DNA of 64,000 nt. Origin: Nocardia exalbida NBRC 100660 (lineage in GTDB: Bacteria; Actinomycetota; Actinomycetes; Mycobacteriales; Mycobacteriaceae). The notes beneath the pieces are model-generated. The model saw only the letters and a program-made list of their open reading frames with translations. It had not been told where the DNA came from and did no database searches. Every line of letters starts with the position of its first letter. The stretch's first letter is position 1. The translations under genes were made by a program, and so were the position numbers. The DNA is taken from assembly GCF_000308575.1 (NCBI RefSeq), contig NZ_BAFZ01000002.1, positions 215,552-279,551 on the forward strand, written 5' to 3'. Positions 1 to 11,083 of this stretch are shown piece after piece.

Positions 1-3000
1 TGAAGGTCGTCGACGAGCCCACCGAGTTCCCGCGCTACAGCGGCACGGCGACCATCGGCGTCTCCGGCTTCGGTTTCGGCGGCACCAACGCGCACGTCGT
101 CGTCCAGGAATACGTACCTGCCGCCGCGGCCGACACCCAGGCTCCGTTCTCCGAACTCGAGACCCGGTTGGACGAGGACGCGGTGGAGGAGACCACCGAC
201 ACGCTCGCGGCGTCCGATGCCCTCGTCGCCGTGGCCGAGGCGGCCGAAGCCGCCGCGCCCCCTGCCGAATGGACCGCCGAGCGCACCGAACCGCTGCCGC
301 AGATCCTGCCGGTTTCGGGCTACCTGCCCTCGCGGCGCCGCCGTGCCGCGGCCGAACTGGCCGACTGGCTGGAGTCCGAGGCGGGCGCGAAGACCCCGCT
401 CGCCGACGTGGCGCGGTCGCTGGCCAAGCGCAGCCACTGGCGTTCGCGCGGCGTGGTGCTGGCCAAGACGCACGAGGAGGCGGTCGCCGGGTTGCGCGCC
501 ATCGCGGCGGGCAAGCCGGGTACGGGCGTCTTCACCGCCGACGCGCCCGCGGCCATGGGCCCGATGTGGGTGCTCGCCGGTTTCGGCGCGCAGCACCGCA
601 AGATGGGCAAGCAGCTCTACCTGGAGAACTCGATCTTCGCCGGGGCCGTCGACGAGGTCGACGAGTTGGTGCAGGACGAGGCCGGATACTCGGTGCGCGA
701 GCTGTTCCTGGACGACAGCCAGGACTACAACGTCGGCACCTCGCAGGTCGGCATCTTCACCATCCAGATCGGCCTGGCCGCGCTGCTGCGTGCGCACGGC
801 GCCGAACCCGACGCGGTAGTCGGACATTCCATGGGCGAGGTCGCGGGCGCGTACATCGCCGGTGGTCTCTCGCTCGAGGACGCGGTGCGCGTGATCTGCG
901 CCCGTTCCCGCCTGATGGGCGAGGGCGAGCAGATGATCAGCGACGACGACGTGCGCAACATGGCGCTCATCGAGTACAGCGCCGAGGACGTCGCGAGCCT
1001 GCTGCCGGACTACCCGGACGTCGAGGTCGCGGTGTACGCGGCGCCGACCAACACGGTGATCGGCGGCCCGCAGGATCAGGTGGCGGCGATCGTCGCCCAG
1101 GTGGAGGCGGCGGGCAAGTTCGCCCGGGTGCTGCAGACCCGCGGCGCGGGCCACACCTCGCAGATGGACCCGCTGCTCGGCGAGCTGGCCGCGGAACTGG
1201 CCGGCATCGAGCCGACCAAGCTGAAGACCGGCTTGTACTCGACGGTGCACAAGGAAGAGTTCTTCCGCGCGGGCAACGACCCGATCCACGACGAGGACTA
1301 CTGGGTCAAGAACATGCGCCACAGCGTGTACTTCACCAACGCGGTGAAGCTCGCGGTGGACGCGGGCCACACCACCTTCCTGGAGCTGGCGCCGAATTCC
1401 GTCGCGTTGATGCAGGTACTGGGCACCACCTTCGCCGCGGGCGTGCACGATGCGCAGCTCATCCCCACGCTCAAGCGCAAAGAGGACGAGTCCGCGGGCG
1501 TGATCGCCGCGCTCGCCCAGCTCTACGTGCACGGGCACAAGGTCGATCTGTCCTCGCTGCTCGGTCCGGGTGAGTACGCCGACATTCCGCGCACCACGTT
1601 CGTGCGCAAGGAGTACTGGCCGAATGTCCGGCTGGCCACGGGCGGTAACGGCCGGTTGCCCGGCGCGCACGTCGCGCTGCCGGACGGCAGGCACGTCTGG
1701 GAGGTCCAGGCGTCCTCGGTGACCGATCTCGCCGCACTGGTGCGCGCCGCGTCGGCGCAGGTGCTCAGCGACGTCTCGCTGGGCGCGTCGATTCCGCACG
1801 CGCCGATCCCGGCGGCGGGCACGCTCACCACCACGCTCACCCCGCATCCCGGCGGCGCCTCGGTGCAGGTCCACGCCAAGGAGGGCAACGCCTTCCGCCT
1901 GGTGTTCGACGCCGTGGTGACCTCCGGCGCCCCGCTGCCGGAACCCGTCGCGGCCGAGCCGGTCCCGGCGATCGCCGCGCAGACGAGCAGCGACGCCGAC
2001 CTCGAGGTCGTGGAGACCTTCGGTGACCGGTGGGATCCGAACGGCACGCAGACCGTCGAAGAGCGGCTCGCGCTGATCGTCGCGGAGTCCATGGGTTACG
2101 CGGTCGAGGATCTTCCGATGGAGATCCCGCTGATGGAACTCGGCTTGGACTCGCTGATGGCGATGCGCATCAAGAACCGGGTCGAGTACGAGTTCGACAT
2201 CCCGCAGCTGCAGGTGCAGGCCGTGCGGGACGCGAGCCTGCACGAGGTCGGCAAGGTGCTGCGGTACGCGATCGAGCACCGCGACGAGGTGCAGGCGATG
2301 GCCGACCAGCAGGCTGCCGACAAGGCGGCGGGCGGCACGGGCGAGATGGCTGTAGACGCCGATTTCATCGCCACGGCCCGTGCGGCCCTGGCCACCGGCG
2401 CCGACCCGGTCGCCGCGGTGGCCGGTACGCCTGAAACCATTGCGACCGAGGCGGATTCGGCCCCTGCGGCAGCCGCTCCCGCTCCCGCGAGCCAGGAAAA
2501 GGCTGCCGAAGCCGACGCGACTCCCGCCACGCAACCGGTCGCACCGGCCGCGCCCGCGGCCGTCTTCGGCGGCGCGCAGCAACCCGCCGACGAGGACGAC
2601 GTTCCGCCGCGCGACGCCGCCGAGCGCCTGACCTTCGCCACCTGGGCGGTGGTCACCGGGAAATCGGCCGGAGGCATCTTCAACACCCTGCCGATCCTGG
2701 ACGAGGACACCGCGGAGAAACTGGCCGCGCGCCTGACCGAACGGGTCAAGGCCGAGGTCACCGTCGACGACGTACTCGACTGCGAGACCATCGAGCAGCT
2801 CTCCGACATCGTCCGCGACCTACAGGACAGCGGCGCGGATGTGGACGGTTTCGTCCGTCCGCTGCGGCCGCGCGCGGAGGGCTCGAACGCGGTGCCCGTC
2901 TTCGTGTTCCACCCCTCGGGCGGCAACACACTGGTGTACGAGCCCTTGTTGAAGCGGCTGCCCGCCGAGACGCCGATGTACGGCCTCGAGCGGGTCGACG

Positions 3001-3680
3001 GTTCGATCGAGGAGCGGGCGCGCCAGTACCTGCCCGAGCTGCGCAAGATCCAGGGCGACGGGCCGTTCGTGCTGTACGGCTGGTCGCTGGGCGCGGTGCT
3101 GGCCATGCAGACCGCGCAGTTGCTCCGCGCCGAGGGCGCGGACGTGCGCACGGTCGGCTTGATCGATCTGGCCATTCCGACTCAGGGCGAGGACAACAGT
3201 CCCGAGGAGCGCGTGCGGCGGATCGAGCGCTACCAGGCGTTCGCCAAGAAGACCTATGGCGTCGACGGTGAATTGGACCGCGAACAACTGGAGACGCTGG
3301 CGGCGGCGTCGGACGAAGAGCAGTTCAAGATGATCAGCGACCTGATCAAGATCAGCGGCGCGAAGATCCCCGGCGGCGTGCTAGAACACCAGCGCACCTC
3401 GTGGATCGATAGCCGTCACCTCGCCCGGACCCAACCCACGCACTACGACGGCAACGTCGTGCTCTACCTCGCCGATCGCTACCACGACGGGATGATCGAG
3501 CTCGAGCCACGCTTCGCCGACCGGGTGCCGAACGGCGGCTGGGACGAGTACATCCCGAATTTGGAGGTCGTCCACATCGCCGGCGACCACCTGCAGATCA
3601 TCGACGAACCGCGGATCGGGAAGATCGGGGCCGACCTGACCGCGAAGCTCGCCGCGATCGAGGCGAAAGGGGCCAAGTGA
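1..3680 (+). CDS. pks13: Polyketide synthase Pks13, 3' part (mycolic acid condensase)
   Basis: The gene enters from the left edge (reading frame from base 3) and about 1225 C-terminal residues are visible. It opens with the end of a ketosynthase ([16 protein letters not shown]). An acyltransferase follows with GHSMGE, nucleophile Ser near residue 276. An acyl carrier protein carries the phosphopantetheine site LGLDSLMAM (Ser near 717). After an Ala/Pro-rich linker and a carrier-like helical segment without the serine comes a thioesterase with GWSLG (Ser near 1028) and GDHLQ (His near 1196). This is the known Pks13 order, which condenses two fatty acyl chains into the mycolate beta-keto ester and releases it to trehalose. 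The stop overlaps the accD4 start. The N-terminal carrier domain and most of the ketosynthase lie outside the window. Confidence 0.96.
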   Translation, partial: KVVDEPTEFPRYSGTATIGVSGFGFGGTNAHVVVQEYVPAAAADTQAPFSELETRLDEDAVEETTDTLAASDALVAVAEAAEAAAPPAEWTAERTEPLPQILPVSGYLPSRRRRAAAELADWLESEAGAKTPLADVARSLAKRSHWRSRGVVLAKTHEEAVAGLRAIAAGKPGTGVFTADAPAAMGPMWVLAGFGAQHRKMGKQLYLENSIFAGAVDEVDELVQDEAGYSVRELFLDDSQDYNVGTSQVGIFTIQIGLAALLRAHGAEPDAVVGHSMGEVAGAYIAGGLSLEDAVRVICARSRLMGEGEQMISDDDVRNMALIEYSAEDVASLLPDYPDVEVAVYAAPTNTVIGGPQDQVAAIVAQVEAAGKFARVLQTRGAGHTSQMDPLLGELAAELAGIEPTKLKTGLYSTVHKEEFFRAGNDPIHDEDYWVKNMRHSVYFTNAVKLAVDAGHTTFLELAPNSVALMQVLGTTFAAGVHDAQLIPTLKRKEDESAGVIAALAQLYVHGHKVDLSSLLGPGEYADIPRTTFVRKEYWPNVRLATGGNGRLPGAHVALPDGRHVWEVQASSVTDLAALVRAASAQVLSDVSLGASIPHAPIPAAGTLTTTLTPHPGGASVQVHAKEGNAFRLVFDAVVTSGAPLPEPVAAEPVPAIAAQTSSDADLEVVETFGDRWDPNGTQTVEERLALIVAESMGYAVEDLPMEIPLMELGLDSLMAMRIKNRVEYEFDIPQLQVQAVRDASLHEVGKVLRYAIEHRDEVQAMADQQAADKAAGGTGEMAVDADFIATARAALATGADPVAAVAGTPETIATEADSAPAAAAPAPASQEKAAEADATPATQPVAPAAPAAVFGGAQQPADEDDVPPRDAAERLTFATWAVVTGKSAGGIFNTLPILDEDTAEKLAARLTERVKAEVTVDDVLDCETIEQLSDIVRDLQDSGADVDGFVRPLRPRAEGSNAVPVFVFHPSGGNTLVYEPLLKRLPAETPMYGLERVDGSIEERARQYLPELRKIQGDGPFVLYGWSLGAVLAMQTAQLLRAEGADVRTVGLIDLAIPTQGEDNSPEERVRRIERYQAFAKKTYGVDGELDREQLETLAAASDEEQFKMISDLIKISGAKIPGGVLEHQRTSWIDSRHLARTQPTHYDGNVVLYLADRYHDGMIELEPRFADRVPNGGWDEYIPNLEVVHIAGDHLQIIDEPRIGKIGADLTAKLAAIEAKGAK

Positions 3681-5221
3681 GCACGACTGCCGAAAAACTC
3701 GCCGACCTGCGCAAGCGCCTGGATTTGGCGCAGGAGCCCGCGGGTGAAGCGGGGATCGCCAAGCGGGCGAAGAAAGGCATTCCCAGCGCCCGCGACCGGA
3801 TCAACATGCTGCTCGATCCGGGAACCTTCGTGGAGATCGGCGCGCTGGTACGCAAACCGGGCGATCCCGCCGCGCTCTACGGCGACGGTGTCGTCACCGG
3901 GCACGGCTTGGTCGAGGGCAGGCCTGTGGCGGTGTTCTCGCACGACCAGACCGTCTACGGCGGTTCGGTCGGCGAGATGTTCGGCCGCAAGGTCGCCGGG
4001 ATCCTGGAGTACGCGGCCAAGGTCGGCTGCCCGGTGGTCGGTATCAACGACTCCGGCGGCGCCCGCGTGCAGGAAGCGGTGACCTCGCTGGCGTGGTACG
4101 CCGAGCTGGGCCGCCGCCAGGAGCCGCTGTCCGGCCTGGTTCCGCAGATCTCGATGATCCTCGGCAAGTGCGCGGGTGGCGCCGTCTACGCCCCGATCAA
4201 CACCGACGTGGTGGTGGCGACCGAAGAGGCGTACATGTTCGTCACCGGCCCGAAGGTGATCCGGGAGGTCACCGGCGAGGACGTCAGCCTCGAGGAACTC
4301 GGCGGGGCGCGCAGCCAGGCGGAGTACGGCAACATCCACCACGTGGCCAAGGACGAGGCGGCCGCGTTCGAGTGGGTGCGCGATTACCTGGGCTACCTGC
4401 CGACCAGCTGCCAGGAGCTGGCGCCGGTCGTGAATCCCGGCCTGGAGCCGGAGACCACCGACAGCGACCTGGAGCTGAACTCGATCGTCCCGGACTCCGA
4501 CAACTCCGGGTACGACATGCACGAGATCCTGTTGCGCATCTTCGACGACGGCGCCTTCCACGAGGTCGGCGCGTCGGCGGGCCGCAACGTCATCACCGGA
4601 TTCGCCCGGGTGGACGGGCGCAGCGTCGGCGTGGTGGCCAACCAGCCGATGGTGTACGCGGGAGCGCTGGACGCCCGCGCCTCGGACAAGGCCGCGCATT
4701 TCGTGCGGCTGTGCGACGCGTTCGAGATCCCGCTGGTGTTCGTCGTCGACACGCCCGGGTTCCTGCCCGGTGTGGAACAGGAGAAGATCGGCGTCATCAA
4801 GCGTGGCGGACGGTTCCTGTTCTCCTACGTGGAGGCGTCGGTGCCGAAGGTCACCGTGGTGATCCGCAAGTCCTACGGCGGCGGCTACGCCGTGATGGGC
4901 TCCAAGCAACTGGGCGCCGATGTGAACCTGGCCTGGCCCACCGCCCGGATCGCCGTCATGGGCGCGGAGAGCGCGGTCAGCCTGATCGGAGCCAAGCAGA
5001 TCGAGGCCGCGCCCGAGGACCAGCGCGCCGCGATCCGCCAGCAGATGATCGACTTCTACAACGCCACCGTGGCGACCCCGTGGGTGGCCGCCGAGCGCGG
5101 ATACGTCGACGCGGTCATCGAGCCCGCGACGACCCGGCTGGAAATCCGTCGTGCGCTCCAGCTGTTGCGGGACAAGGCTATTGCCCGCAACCCGCGCAAG
5201 CATCACCTGCTGCCGCTGTAG
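3677..5221 (+). CDS. accD4: Acyl-CoA carboxylase carboxyltransferase subunit AccD4
   Basis: 514 residues, the usual length for an AccD beta subunit of acyl-CoA carboxylase. It starts at a GTG whose last bases are the pks13 stop codon (GTGA overlap), so the two are translationally coupled. Crotonase-like N and C halves are visible, with [21 protein letters not shown] and [11 protein letters not shown] in the first and [11 protein letters not shown] and DTPGFLPG in the second. In mycolate producers AccD4 carboxylates the long acyl-CoA that Pks13 uses as extender, and the pks13-accD4 linkage is conserved in mycobacteria. A biotinylated alpha subunit must be encoded elsewhere. A strong hairpin follows 14 bases after the stop. 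Confidence 0.95.
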   Translation: MSTTAEKLADLRKRLDLAQEPAGEAGIAKRAKKGIPSARDRINMLLDPGTFVEIGALVRKPGDPAALYGDGVVTGHGLVEGRPVAVFSHDQTVYGGSVGEMFGRKVAGILEYAAKVGCPVVGINDSGGARVQEAVTSLAWYAELGRRQEPLSGLVPQISMILGKCAGGAVYAPINTDVVVATEEAYMFVTGPKVIREVTGEDVSLEELGGARSQAEYGNIHHVAKDEAAAFEWVRDYLGYLPTSCQELAPVVNPGLEPETTDSDLELNSIVPDSDNSGYDMHEILLRIFDDGAFHEVGASAGRNVITGFARVDGRSVGVVANQPMVYAGALDARASDKAAHFVRLCDAFEIPLVFVVDTPGFLPGVEQEKIGVIKRGGRFLFSYVEASVPKVTVVIRKSYGGGYAVMGSKQLGADVNLAWPTARIAVMGAESAVSLIGAKQIEAAPEDQRAAIRQQMIDFYNATVATPWVAAERGYVDAVIEPATTRLEIRRALQLLRDKAIARNPRKHHLLPL

Positions 5222-5234
5222 GCCGCGGAACACG

Positions 5235-5267
5235 ATCGGGCCGCACCCCGCTGGGGCGCGGCCCGAT
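5235..5267. terminator. Bidirectional terminator between accD4 and ppiB
   Basis: Perfect 10-base arms ATCGGGCCGC / GCGGCCCGAT with an inner CCCC/GGGG pairing. It lies between two convergent genes, so it can serve both strands. There is no long T run on either side. Confidence 0.75.
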
Positions 5268-5289
5268 TCGCGTCATGGGCGCCGAATGA

Positions 5290-5787
5290 TCAGCTGACGG
5301 TGGCGGATTCGATGACGACGTCGCTCACCGGGACGTCCTGGTGCCCGCCGGCCGAGGCCGTGGCGACGCCCGCGATCTTGTCGACCACATCGGTGCCTTC
5401 GGTCACCGCGCCGAAGACGGTGTAGCCCCAGCCCGCCGCGGTGGGCGCGGAGTGGTTGAGGAAGTCGTTGTCGGAGACGTTGATGAAGAACTGCGCGGTG
5501 GCCGAGTGCGGGTCGTTGGTGCGGGCCATCGCGACGGTGTACTTGTTGTTCTTCAGACCGTTGTTCGCCTCGTTCTGGATGGGCGCTTGCGTGCCCTTCT
5601 GACGCAGGCCGGGCTCGAAGCCGCCGCCCTGGATCATGAAGCCGGGAATGACGCGGTGGAAGATCGTGCCGTTGTAGTGGCCCGCGTTCACGTAGTCCAC
5701 GAAATTGCGCACCGTGTTCGGCGCTTTCTGGTCGTCCAGTTCGAGGACGATCGGTCCGTAGTTCGTCGAGAGATTCACCTTGGTCAT
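5290..5787 (-). CDS. ppiB: Cyclophilin-type peptidyl-prolyl cis-trans isomerase (PpiB-like)
   Basis: 165 residues covering a full cyclophilin domain with no signal peptide or membrane anchor, so it is cytoplasmic. Core motifs are [13 protein letters not shown] (catalytic Arg and Phe), [19 protein letters not shown] and GWGYTVFG. The ATG at 5787 is preceded by GGAAAGGTGGG on the minus strand, which fixes the start; the open frame upstream of it is non-coding. It accelerates proline isomerisation in protein folding. From memory, the motif series ([35 protein letters not shown]) is much closer to enterobacterial PpiB than to the mycobacterial PpiA type. Confidence 0.93.
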   Translation of the reverse strand: MTKVNLSTNYGPIVLELDDQKAPNTVRNFVDYVNAGHYNGTIFHRVIPGFMIQGGGFEPGLRQKGTQAPIQNEANNGLKNNKYTVAMARTNDPHSATAQFFINVSDNDFLNHSAPTAAGWGYTVFGAVTEGTDVVDKIAGVATASAGGHQDVPVSDVVIESATVS

Positions 5788-5971
5788 AGGCCCACCTTTC
5801 CATTGTGGTCGGTAGCGGTCAGCAGGACGGGGTCGATTGGTCGCCGGGCGCCATTTCTCCGGCCCGTCGGCACAACATTCTGGCAGTCGGCTTCGAACAT
5901 ACTGAGGACCCGCGATTTCTCCCGGCGACGCGACGCCCGCGCGGACAGACGGGCAGATAGCATTGCCAACC

Positions 5972-8900
5972 GTGCCCGACGCCGCAACCGCTGTTCTCAC
6001 GAAACCCCCCGCCGCCCCGGTGGTGACCCCGAACGATTTCCGGACCGCTCGGCTCATCGCATTGCTCGCCGGTCTGCTCGGCGCGCTGTTCGCGCTGGCG
6101 ACTCCGTTCCTGCCGGTCACGCAGACGACCGCGGTGCTGAAGTGGCCGCAGAGCGGGACGCTCGGCAACGTGCAGGCGCCGCTGATGTCGCAGGTCCCGA
6201 TCGACCTGAAGGCGACGATTCCGTGCGAGACCATCGCCCAGCTGCCCGAGCGGGGCGGCATGCTGCTGGCCACCGCGCCGCCGCAGGGCGACCGGGCCGC
6301 GCTGGAGGCGATGTTCGTGCGGGTCTCGGAGACCTCGGTCGACGTGATCGATCGCAACGCTGTGGTGGTGTCGGCCGACCGCAGCCGCATGGGCGAGTGC
6401 ACGTCGCTGACCATCAGCTCGGACAGCGAGCGCACCTACGCCGCGTTCGCCGGGCTGACCAAGCAGGTGGAGCGGCCGGTCGAGGGTGCGGCGCCCGGCA
6501 CGACCGAGCTGGTGACCGTGCCGGTGGAGGGGCAGCTCGGCGGCGATCTGCGGCCTCAGGTGGTGGGTGTGTTCTCCGACCTCAAGGGCGCGGCGCCCGC
6601 GGGGTTGTCGTTCGACATGACGGTGGACACTCGTTTCTCGTCCAGCCCGACCGCGATCAAGCTGATCGCGATGATCGCGGCGGTGTTGTGCACGCTGATC
6701 GCCCTGGCGGCGCTGGCCCGGCTGGACAGCAGTGACGGGCGCGGCCACCGCCGGTTCCTTCCGGCGAACTGGCTGAAGCCGACCTGGGCGGACGGCGCGG
6801 TGATCGGCACGCTGCTGCTGTGGCATTTCGCGGGCGCCAACACTTCCGACGACGGCTATATCCTCAGCATGGTGCGGGTGGCGCCGCACGCGGGCTATAT
6901 GGCCAACTACTTCCGCTGGTACGGCGTGCCGGAGGCGCCGTTCGGCTGGTACTACTACGTGATCCAGGTCTTCTCGGAGATCTCCACGGCCAGCCCCTGG
7001 GTGCGGTTGCCCGCCCTGGCCTGCGCGATCCTCTGCTGGCTGGTGATCAGCCGCGAGGTGGTGCCCCGCCTCGGCCGCGGTGTACGCACCAGCAAGGTGG
7101 CGCTGTGGACCGGCGGACTGGTGTTCCTGGCGTTCTGGCTGCCGTTCGACAACGGATTGCGCTCCGAGCCGGTCGTCGCGCTCGGCGCGCTGCTGACCTG
7201 GGTGTCGATCGAGCGGGCCATCGCGACCGGACGGTTGCTGCCCGCCGCGGTGGCCATCCTGGTGGCCGCGTTCACCCTGGCGGCCGCGCCGACGGGCCTG
7301 ATGTGCGTGGCGGCGCTGCTGGCCGGTATCCGTCCGATGGTGCGCATCGTGGTGCGCAAGCACCGGCACTTCGCCGCGCTGGGCGCCGGGCGGTGGGGCT
7401 CGACGCTCCCGCTGCTCGCGCCGATCGCCGCGGCGGGCGTTCTCGTGCTCACCGTGGTCTACAGCGACCAGACCTTCGCAGGCATCCAGGAGGCCAACCG
7501 GGTGCGTCAGGTGACCGGGCCGAACCTGGCCTGGTACGAGGACTACCTGCGCTACTACTACCTGTTCGTGGAGACCGTCGACGGTTCGCTGTCGCGCCGC
7601 TTCGCCTTCCTGGTGATGCTGCTGTGCCTGTTCACCACCATGCTCGTGCTGCTGCGGCGCAGGCAGGTGCCGGGTATCGCGAGCGGGCCGACCTGGCGGC
7701 TGATGGGCGTGGTCTTCGGAACCATCTTCTTCATGATGTTCAACCCGACCAAGTGGACCCACCACTTCGGCGCGTACGCGGGCATCGCGGGCTCGCTGGC
7801 GGCGGTCACCGCCGTCGCGGTCTCGGCGAGCGCCCTGCGGGCCCGCAAGAACCGGGCGATCTTCCTGGCCGGATTGCTGTTCGTGCTCGCGATCGCGTTC
7901 TCCGGCATCAACGGCTACTGGTACGTGTCCAGCTTCGGCGTGCCCTGGTTCGACAAGCGCATCTCGCTGCACGGCTACCAGTCGAACACGGTCATGCTCA
8001 TGCTGTTCGGCCTGGCGCTGGCGCTGGTCGGCTGGTACACGCTGCGGGAGGACTACACCGCGCCGCAGCCCTCGGCGAAGACGGCGCGCGGCAGGCGGAT
8101 CCGCCGGTTCGCCGCGATCCCGCTGACCGTGGTCGCCGCGCTGATGGTCGCGCTCGAGGTGCTCTCGCTGGTCAAGGGCGCGGTCGCGCAGTATCCGGCG
8201 TACTCGCTGGCGCGGTCGAACTTCGACGCGCTCGGCGGCAGCACCTGCGGTCTGGCCAACGACGTGCTGGTCGAGCCGGACCCGAACGGCGGCAGGCTCG
8301 CGCCGATCATCGATCCGGCGCATCCGCCGACCGATCCGGCCGACCCGCTGGCCGGCGTCGACCCGGTCGGCTTCGCTCCGAACGGCGTGCCCAACGATCT
8401 GTCCGCCGACAGTGTCGAGGTGAAGCCGGGCACCGGCAACACCTCCACCCAGTCGGTCGGCGCGGCGTTCGCGGAGGGCCAGAGCGCGGGCACCGGCGGC
8501 GGTCAGGGCGCGCTCGGCGTCAACGGCTCCACCGTCGCCCTCCCGTTCGGTCTGGACCCGGCCACCACGCCGATTCTGGGCAGCTACCAGAACGGTGTGC
8601 AGCAGCCCGCGAATGTCACCTCGAGCTGGTATGGGCTGCCCGCTCGTTCGGCGGACAAGCCGCTGGTGGTGATCTCGGCCGCCGGTCGCATCCTCTCCTT
8701 CGACGACACCGGCGCAATGAAGTACGGCCAATCGCTGACCGTCGACTACGGCAAGCACCTGCCCGACGGCAGCGTGCAGAAGCTCGGCACCTATCTGCCG
8801 CGCGACATCGGCCCGTTCCCGTCCTGGCGCAACCTGCGGGTGCCGTTGGACGAGATCGCGCCCGACGCCGACGCGGTGCGCATCGTCGCCAACGACCCGA

Positions 8901-9337
8901 TCCTGATCGGGGACCAGTGGCTGGCGTTCACGCCGCCGCGCATGCCGAAGTTGCAGACGCTCAACAGCCTGCTGGGCTCCCAGCAGCCGATCCTGCTGGA
9001 CTGGGCGGTTGGCCTGCAATTCCCGTGCCAGCGTCCGTTCGACCACGAGAACGGCGTGGCCGAGGTGCCCGGCTACCGCATCCTGCCGGACCGCCCGCTG
9101 GCCATCAGCTCGACGAACACCTGGCAGGCCGAGGAATTCGGCGGCCCGCTCGGCTTCTCCCAGATGCTGGCCAAGTCGGTCACCGTGCCCACCTACCTGA
9201 AGGACGACTGGGCGCGCGACTGGGGCTCGCTGGAGCGCTACGACCAGTACGACCGCAACGCCGTCCCTGCGAAGCTGGAGACCGGTACGACCACTCGTTC
9301 CGGGCTCTGGTCGCCGGGTAGTCTGCGGGTGTTCTGA
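5972..9337 (+). CDS. Arabinosyltransferase of the EmbA/EmbB/EmbC family (first copy)
   Basis: About 1121 residues, the typical Emb length. GT53 membrane arabinosyltransferase that uses decaprenylphosphoryl arabinose to extend arabinan of arabinogalactan or lipoarabinomannan. It has an N-terminal transmembrane segment, an extracytoplasmic domain, the catalytic loop [12 protein letters not shown] near residue 295 with the conserved Asp pair, a long series of membrane segments, and a C-terminal extracytoplasmic domain ending near PGSLRVF. The start is GTG at 5972; a TTG nine bases upstream is possible, and neither has a clear ribosome site. It is transcribed alone and ends in a strong hairpin. 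Which of EmbA, B or C it corresponds to cannot be decided here. Its place beside pks13/accD4 recalls the pks13 side of the mycobacterial embCAB cluster. Confidence 0.93.
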   Translation: MPDAATAVLTKPPAAPVVTPNDFRTARLIALLAGLLGALFALATPFLPVTQTTAVLKWPQSGTLGNVQAPLMSQVPIDLKATIPCETIAQLPERGGMLLATAPPQGDRAALEAMFVRVSETSVDVIDRNAVVVSADRSRMGECTSLTISSDSERTYAAFAGLTKQVERPVEGAAPGTTELVTVPVEGQLGGDLRPQVVGVFSDLKGAAPAGLSFDMTVDTRFSSSPTAIKLIAMIAAVLCTLIALAALARLDSSDGRGHRRFLPANWLKPTWADGAVIGTLLLWHFAGANTSDDGYILSMVRVAPHAGYMANYFRWYGVPEAPFGWYYYVIQVFSEISTASPWVRLPALACAILCWLVISREVVPRLGRGVRTSKVALWTGGLVFLAFWLPFDNGLRSEPVVALGALLTWVSIERAIATGRLLPAAVAILVAAFTLAAAPTGLMCVAALLAGIRPMVRIVVRKHRHFAALGAGRWGSTLPLLAPIAAAGVLVLTVVYSDQTFAGIQEANRVRQVTGPNLAWYEDYLRYYYLFVETVDGSLSRRFAFLVMLLCLFTTMLVLLRRRQVPGIASGPTWRLMGVVFGTIFFMMFNPTKWTHHFGAYAGIAGSLAAVTAVAVSASALRARKNRAIFLAGLLFVLAIAFSGINGYWYVSSFGVPWFDKRISLHGYQSNTVMLMLFGLALALVGWYTLREDYTAPQPSAKTARGRRIRRFAAIPLTVVAALMVALEVLSLVKGAVAQYPAYSLARSNFDALGGSTCGLANDVLVEPDPNGGRLAPIIDPAHPPTDPADPLAGVDPVGFAPNGVPNDLSADSVEVKPGTGNTSTQSVGAAFAEGQSAGTGGGQGALGVNGSTVALPFGLDPATTPILGSYQNGVQQPANVTSSWYGLPARSADKPLVVISAAGRILSFDDTGAMKYGQSLTVDYGKHLPDGSVQKLGTYLPRDIGPFPSWRNLRVPLDEIAPDADAVRIVANDPILIGDQWLAFTPPRMPKLQTLNSLLGSQQPILLDWAVGLQFPCQRPFDHENGVAEVPGYRILPDRPLAISSTNTWQAEEFGGPLGFSQMLAKSVTVPTYLKDDWARDWGSLERYDQYDRNAVPAKLETGTTTRSGLWSPGSLRVF

Positions 9338-9353
9338 TCGCGCAGACCACCTT

Positions 9354-9399
9354 GACAGGGCCGCCGCGTAGGACGCTGATCCTGCGCGGCGGTCCTGTC
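9354..9399 (+). terminator. Terminator after the first emb gene
   Basis: Long inverted repeat GACAGGGCCGCCGCG / CGCGGCGGTCCTGTC with one mismatch and a 16-base loop, followed by CTTTCC. It starts 17 bases after the emb stop codon. Confidence 0.8.
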
Positions 9400-9477
9400 C
9401 TTTCCTGGCGCGGCCGCGTGGCGCCCGCGCCACCCCACCCGTGCGCGTGTAGACATTCGGGTGTGCATACTCCTCGT

Positions 9478-9621
9478 ATGGCTCGGCTCGAAAAGACCGC
9501 GACCTCGGCTTGGCTGGCCGAGTTCGGCGACGATCGCCCCGGCGTCCCACACGACGCCATTGCCGCCGCGATCGACTCGGCGCGGGACGAGTTGGACGGA
9601 GGGACCGACATCGGACAGTGA
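9478..9621 (+). CDS. Small hypothetical protein, 47 residues
   Basis: ATG at 9478 opens a 47-residue acidic protein beginning MARLEKTATSAWLAEFGDD and ending DELDGGTDIGQ. No domain is recognised. It sits between the emb terminator and the Uma2-like gene, 51 bases upstream of the latter on the same strand. It could be a small partner or antitoxin-like protein, but nothing in the sequence proves that. Coding is plausible because the preceding terminator isolates the pair from emb. Confidence 0.4.
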   Translation: MARLEKTATSAWLAEFGDDRPGVPHDAIAAAIDSARDELDGGTDIGQ

Positions 9622-9672
9622 GCGGTGCAATACGTACCGTGATCTGCCCAAGCCTGCCGGTAGTCTCAGGGC

Positions 9673-10260
9673 ATGACGAGCGGTGCACCCAGCGACTGGT
9701 ACCGCTGGATCCCCGACCAGATCACTGCGCGGGACTACGATCTGCTGCCCGCTGAGTTCTGCCGGACCATCGAGGTAATCGACGGCCATATCGTGAAGTG
9801 CGAAAGTCCATCACGTCTGCACAATCGCGTGGCCAGGCGAATGGCCGCGCACATGGAAGCGGCGCGGAAGCCGGAGCCGTGCTTGATGGTCGATACCGAC
9901 GTGGACGTCCGGCTCAGCGACGTCCCGCTCAGCCTCCGTCGACCGGATGTCGTCGTGTATCGCTGTCTGGACGACGACGCACGGTTGTATGCCGATGACA
10001 CTGTGCTCGTAGTGGAGATCGTTTCTCCCGATAGTTCTCACCACACCGACACGGTGGAGAAGAAAGCCGCATATGCCGCGGCCGGTATCCCGGTCTACCT
10101 CATCGTCTTTCTCACCGAGCCCGCCGATGGCATCGAGCAGATCGAGGAGTACCGCCTGTCCGAAGGCCGGTATCACCTCGTGTGCTTGCACACCCGTCGA
10201 CTGACCGTGGACGTGCCGATACCCGTCGATGTCGCTTTCGGCGAGCTGGCTACGGGATAA
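9673..10260 (+). CDS. Uma2 family putative restriction-endonuclease-fold protein
   Basis: 195 residues. The PD-(D/E)XK-like core of Uma2 proteins is visible: RRPDVVVY (Asp), then VVEIVSPDS (Glu), then a Lys-rich helix EKKAAYAAAGIPVYLIV. The family is widespread in actinobacteria and cyanobacteria. Its nuclease activity is predicted from the fold, and its biological role is unknown. The gene is bracketed by two strong hairpins (9354-9399 and 10272-10310), so it and the 47-residue ORF form a self-contained unit between emb and an unrelated regulator, as expected of accessory DNA. Confidence 0.85.
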   Translation: MTSGAPSDWYRWIPDQITARDYDLLPAEFCRTIEVIDGHIVKCESPSRLHNRVARRMAAHMEAARKPEPCLMVDTDVDVRLSDVPLSLRRPDVVVYRCLDDDARLYADDTVLVVEIVSPDSSHHTDTVEKKAAYAAAGIPVYLIVFLTEPADGIEQIEEYRLSEGRYHLVCLHTRRLTVDVPIPVDVAFGELATG

Positions 10261-10271
10261 ATACCCGAACA

Positions 10272-10310
10272 CAGGGCCGCCGCGCAGGTGAACCCTGCGC
10301 GGCGGCCCTG
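10272..10310 (+). terminator. Terminator after the Uma2 gene
   Basis: Perfect 17-base arms CAGGGCCGCCGCGCAGG / CCTGCGCGGCGGCCCTG with a 5-base loop, 11 bases after the stop codon. The stem shares the block CAGGGCCGCCGCG with the hairpin after the first emb gene. Confidence 0.85.
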
Positions 10311-10338
10311 CCGTATTCAGCCGGTGCGAACCGGGCGC

Positions 10339-10497
10339 TCAGACCTTCAGTCGAAGACCGAGCTCGCGCCGGAGCACCTCTTGCGAAGGGAGGCGGCCGA
10401 GCACGCGCAGCACCGCAGGCCGCAGCTCCCGTTGTTCCTCTTCGCTGAGCAGTCCGACAAGATCGCGCAGATCCATTTCATCGAATGCCGTTGTCAT
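10339..10497 (-). CDS. Possible small protein, 52 residues
   Basis: ATG at 10497 opens MTTAFDEMDLRDLVGLLSEE and continues to a TGA at 10339. The product is charged and probably helical (EEEQRELRPAVLRVLGRLPS). The ribosome site is weak and no family is recognised. It lies alone between the Uma2 terminator and the hxlR-like gene. Treat as tentative. Confidence 0.3.
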   Translation of the reverse strand: MTTAFDEMDLRDLVGLLSEEEQRELRPAVLRVLGRLPSQEVLRRELGLRLKV

Positions 10498-10582
10498 GGC
10501 AATCAGATTAAGGCCATCGAACCGATTCGTCCTGCGATGTTTAGCCACAGGTGGGAGCACATTTTCAGACCGGACAACCGGT

Positions 10583-10984
10583 TTACTTAAAGCTGCCGTC
10601 GTAGCGTGCCCGCGCGGCGATGACGTCGTCCATGCGCGCCTCCGCCCAGGCTTTGACGGCGCTCATGACCGGCTGGAGGCTGTGCCCGAGCGGGGTGAGT
10701 TCGTAGTCGACGCGGACCGGCACTTCGGCGGTGATCCGCCGCTCCACCAAGCCGTCGCGCTCCAGCCCGCGCAGCGTCTGGGTGAGCATCTTGGGGCTCA
10801 CGCCCGCGATGATCCGGTTCAGTTCGGCGTAGCGCAACGGGCCCTCGGCGAGCGCGGCGAGCACGAGGCTAACCCATTTGTCGCTGATCCGGTCCAGCAG
10901 CTGCCGGGTCGGGCACTCGGCGATATACGCGTCGTAATGCTGTTTGGCCAGTTCACGGCGCTGCGCCGCGGTCTTCGTAGCCAT
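10583..10984 (-). CDS. HxlR family winged-helix transcriptional regulator
   Basis: 133 residues covering one HxlR domain: CPTRQLLDRISDKWVSLVL at the N terminus, then LTQTLRGLERDGLVERR (recognition helix and wing) and YELTPLGHSL. HxlR proteins often sense electrophiles or redox signals and control a divergent oxidoreductase. ATG at 10984 is preceded by GAGGT on the minus strand at good spacing. The divergent zinc-free alcohol-dehydrogenase-like gene starts 99 bases away, and the space between holds a CTACTA/TAGTAG inverted repeat. The product probably represses that gene and itself. Confidence 0.9.
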   Translation of the reverse strand: MATKTAAQRRELAKQHYDAYIAECPTRQLLDRISDKWVSLVLAALAEGPLRYAELNRIIAGVSPKMLTQTLRGLERDGLVERRITAEVPVRVDYELTPLGHSLQPVMSAVKAWAEARMDDVIAARARYDGSFK

Positions 10985-11022
10985 CGGGGATACCTCGCCA
11001 CCTCTAACGCACTCTCGGGTAA

Positions 11023-11043
11023 CTACTACCCAGCAGATAGTAG
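11023..11043. promoter_or_regulatory. Candidate HxlR operator
   Basis: Inverted repeat CTACTA-N9-TAGTAG between the divergent HxlR and oxidoreductase genes. Arms are perfect, and the spacing fits a dimeric winged-helix protein. Confidence 0.5.
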
Positions 11044-11083
11044 CGCCTCGTAAGTTGGTCGACAGCCGAGAGGAAGGAACGTC

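Noticed and set aside
3479..5233. A 584-residue minus-strand open frame across accD4
   Set aside because: It is antisense to AccD4, which has all family motifs. The reverse frame has no recognisable sequence and runs into pks13.
5819..9688. A 1289-residue open frame on the minus strand, opposite the first emb gene
   Set aside because: Typical GC-rich shadow: Arg/His/Gln-rich composition, no ribosome site, no family, and it covers a clearly coding emb gene in the other direction.
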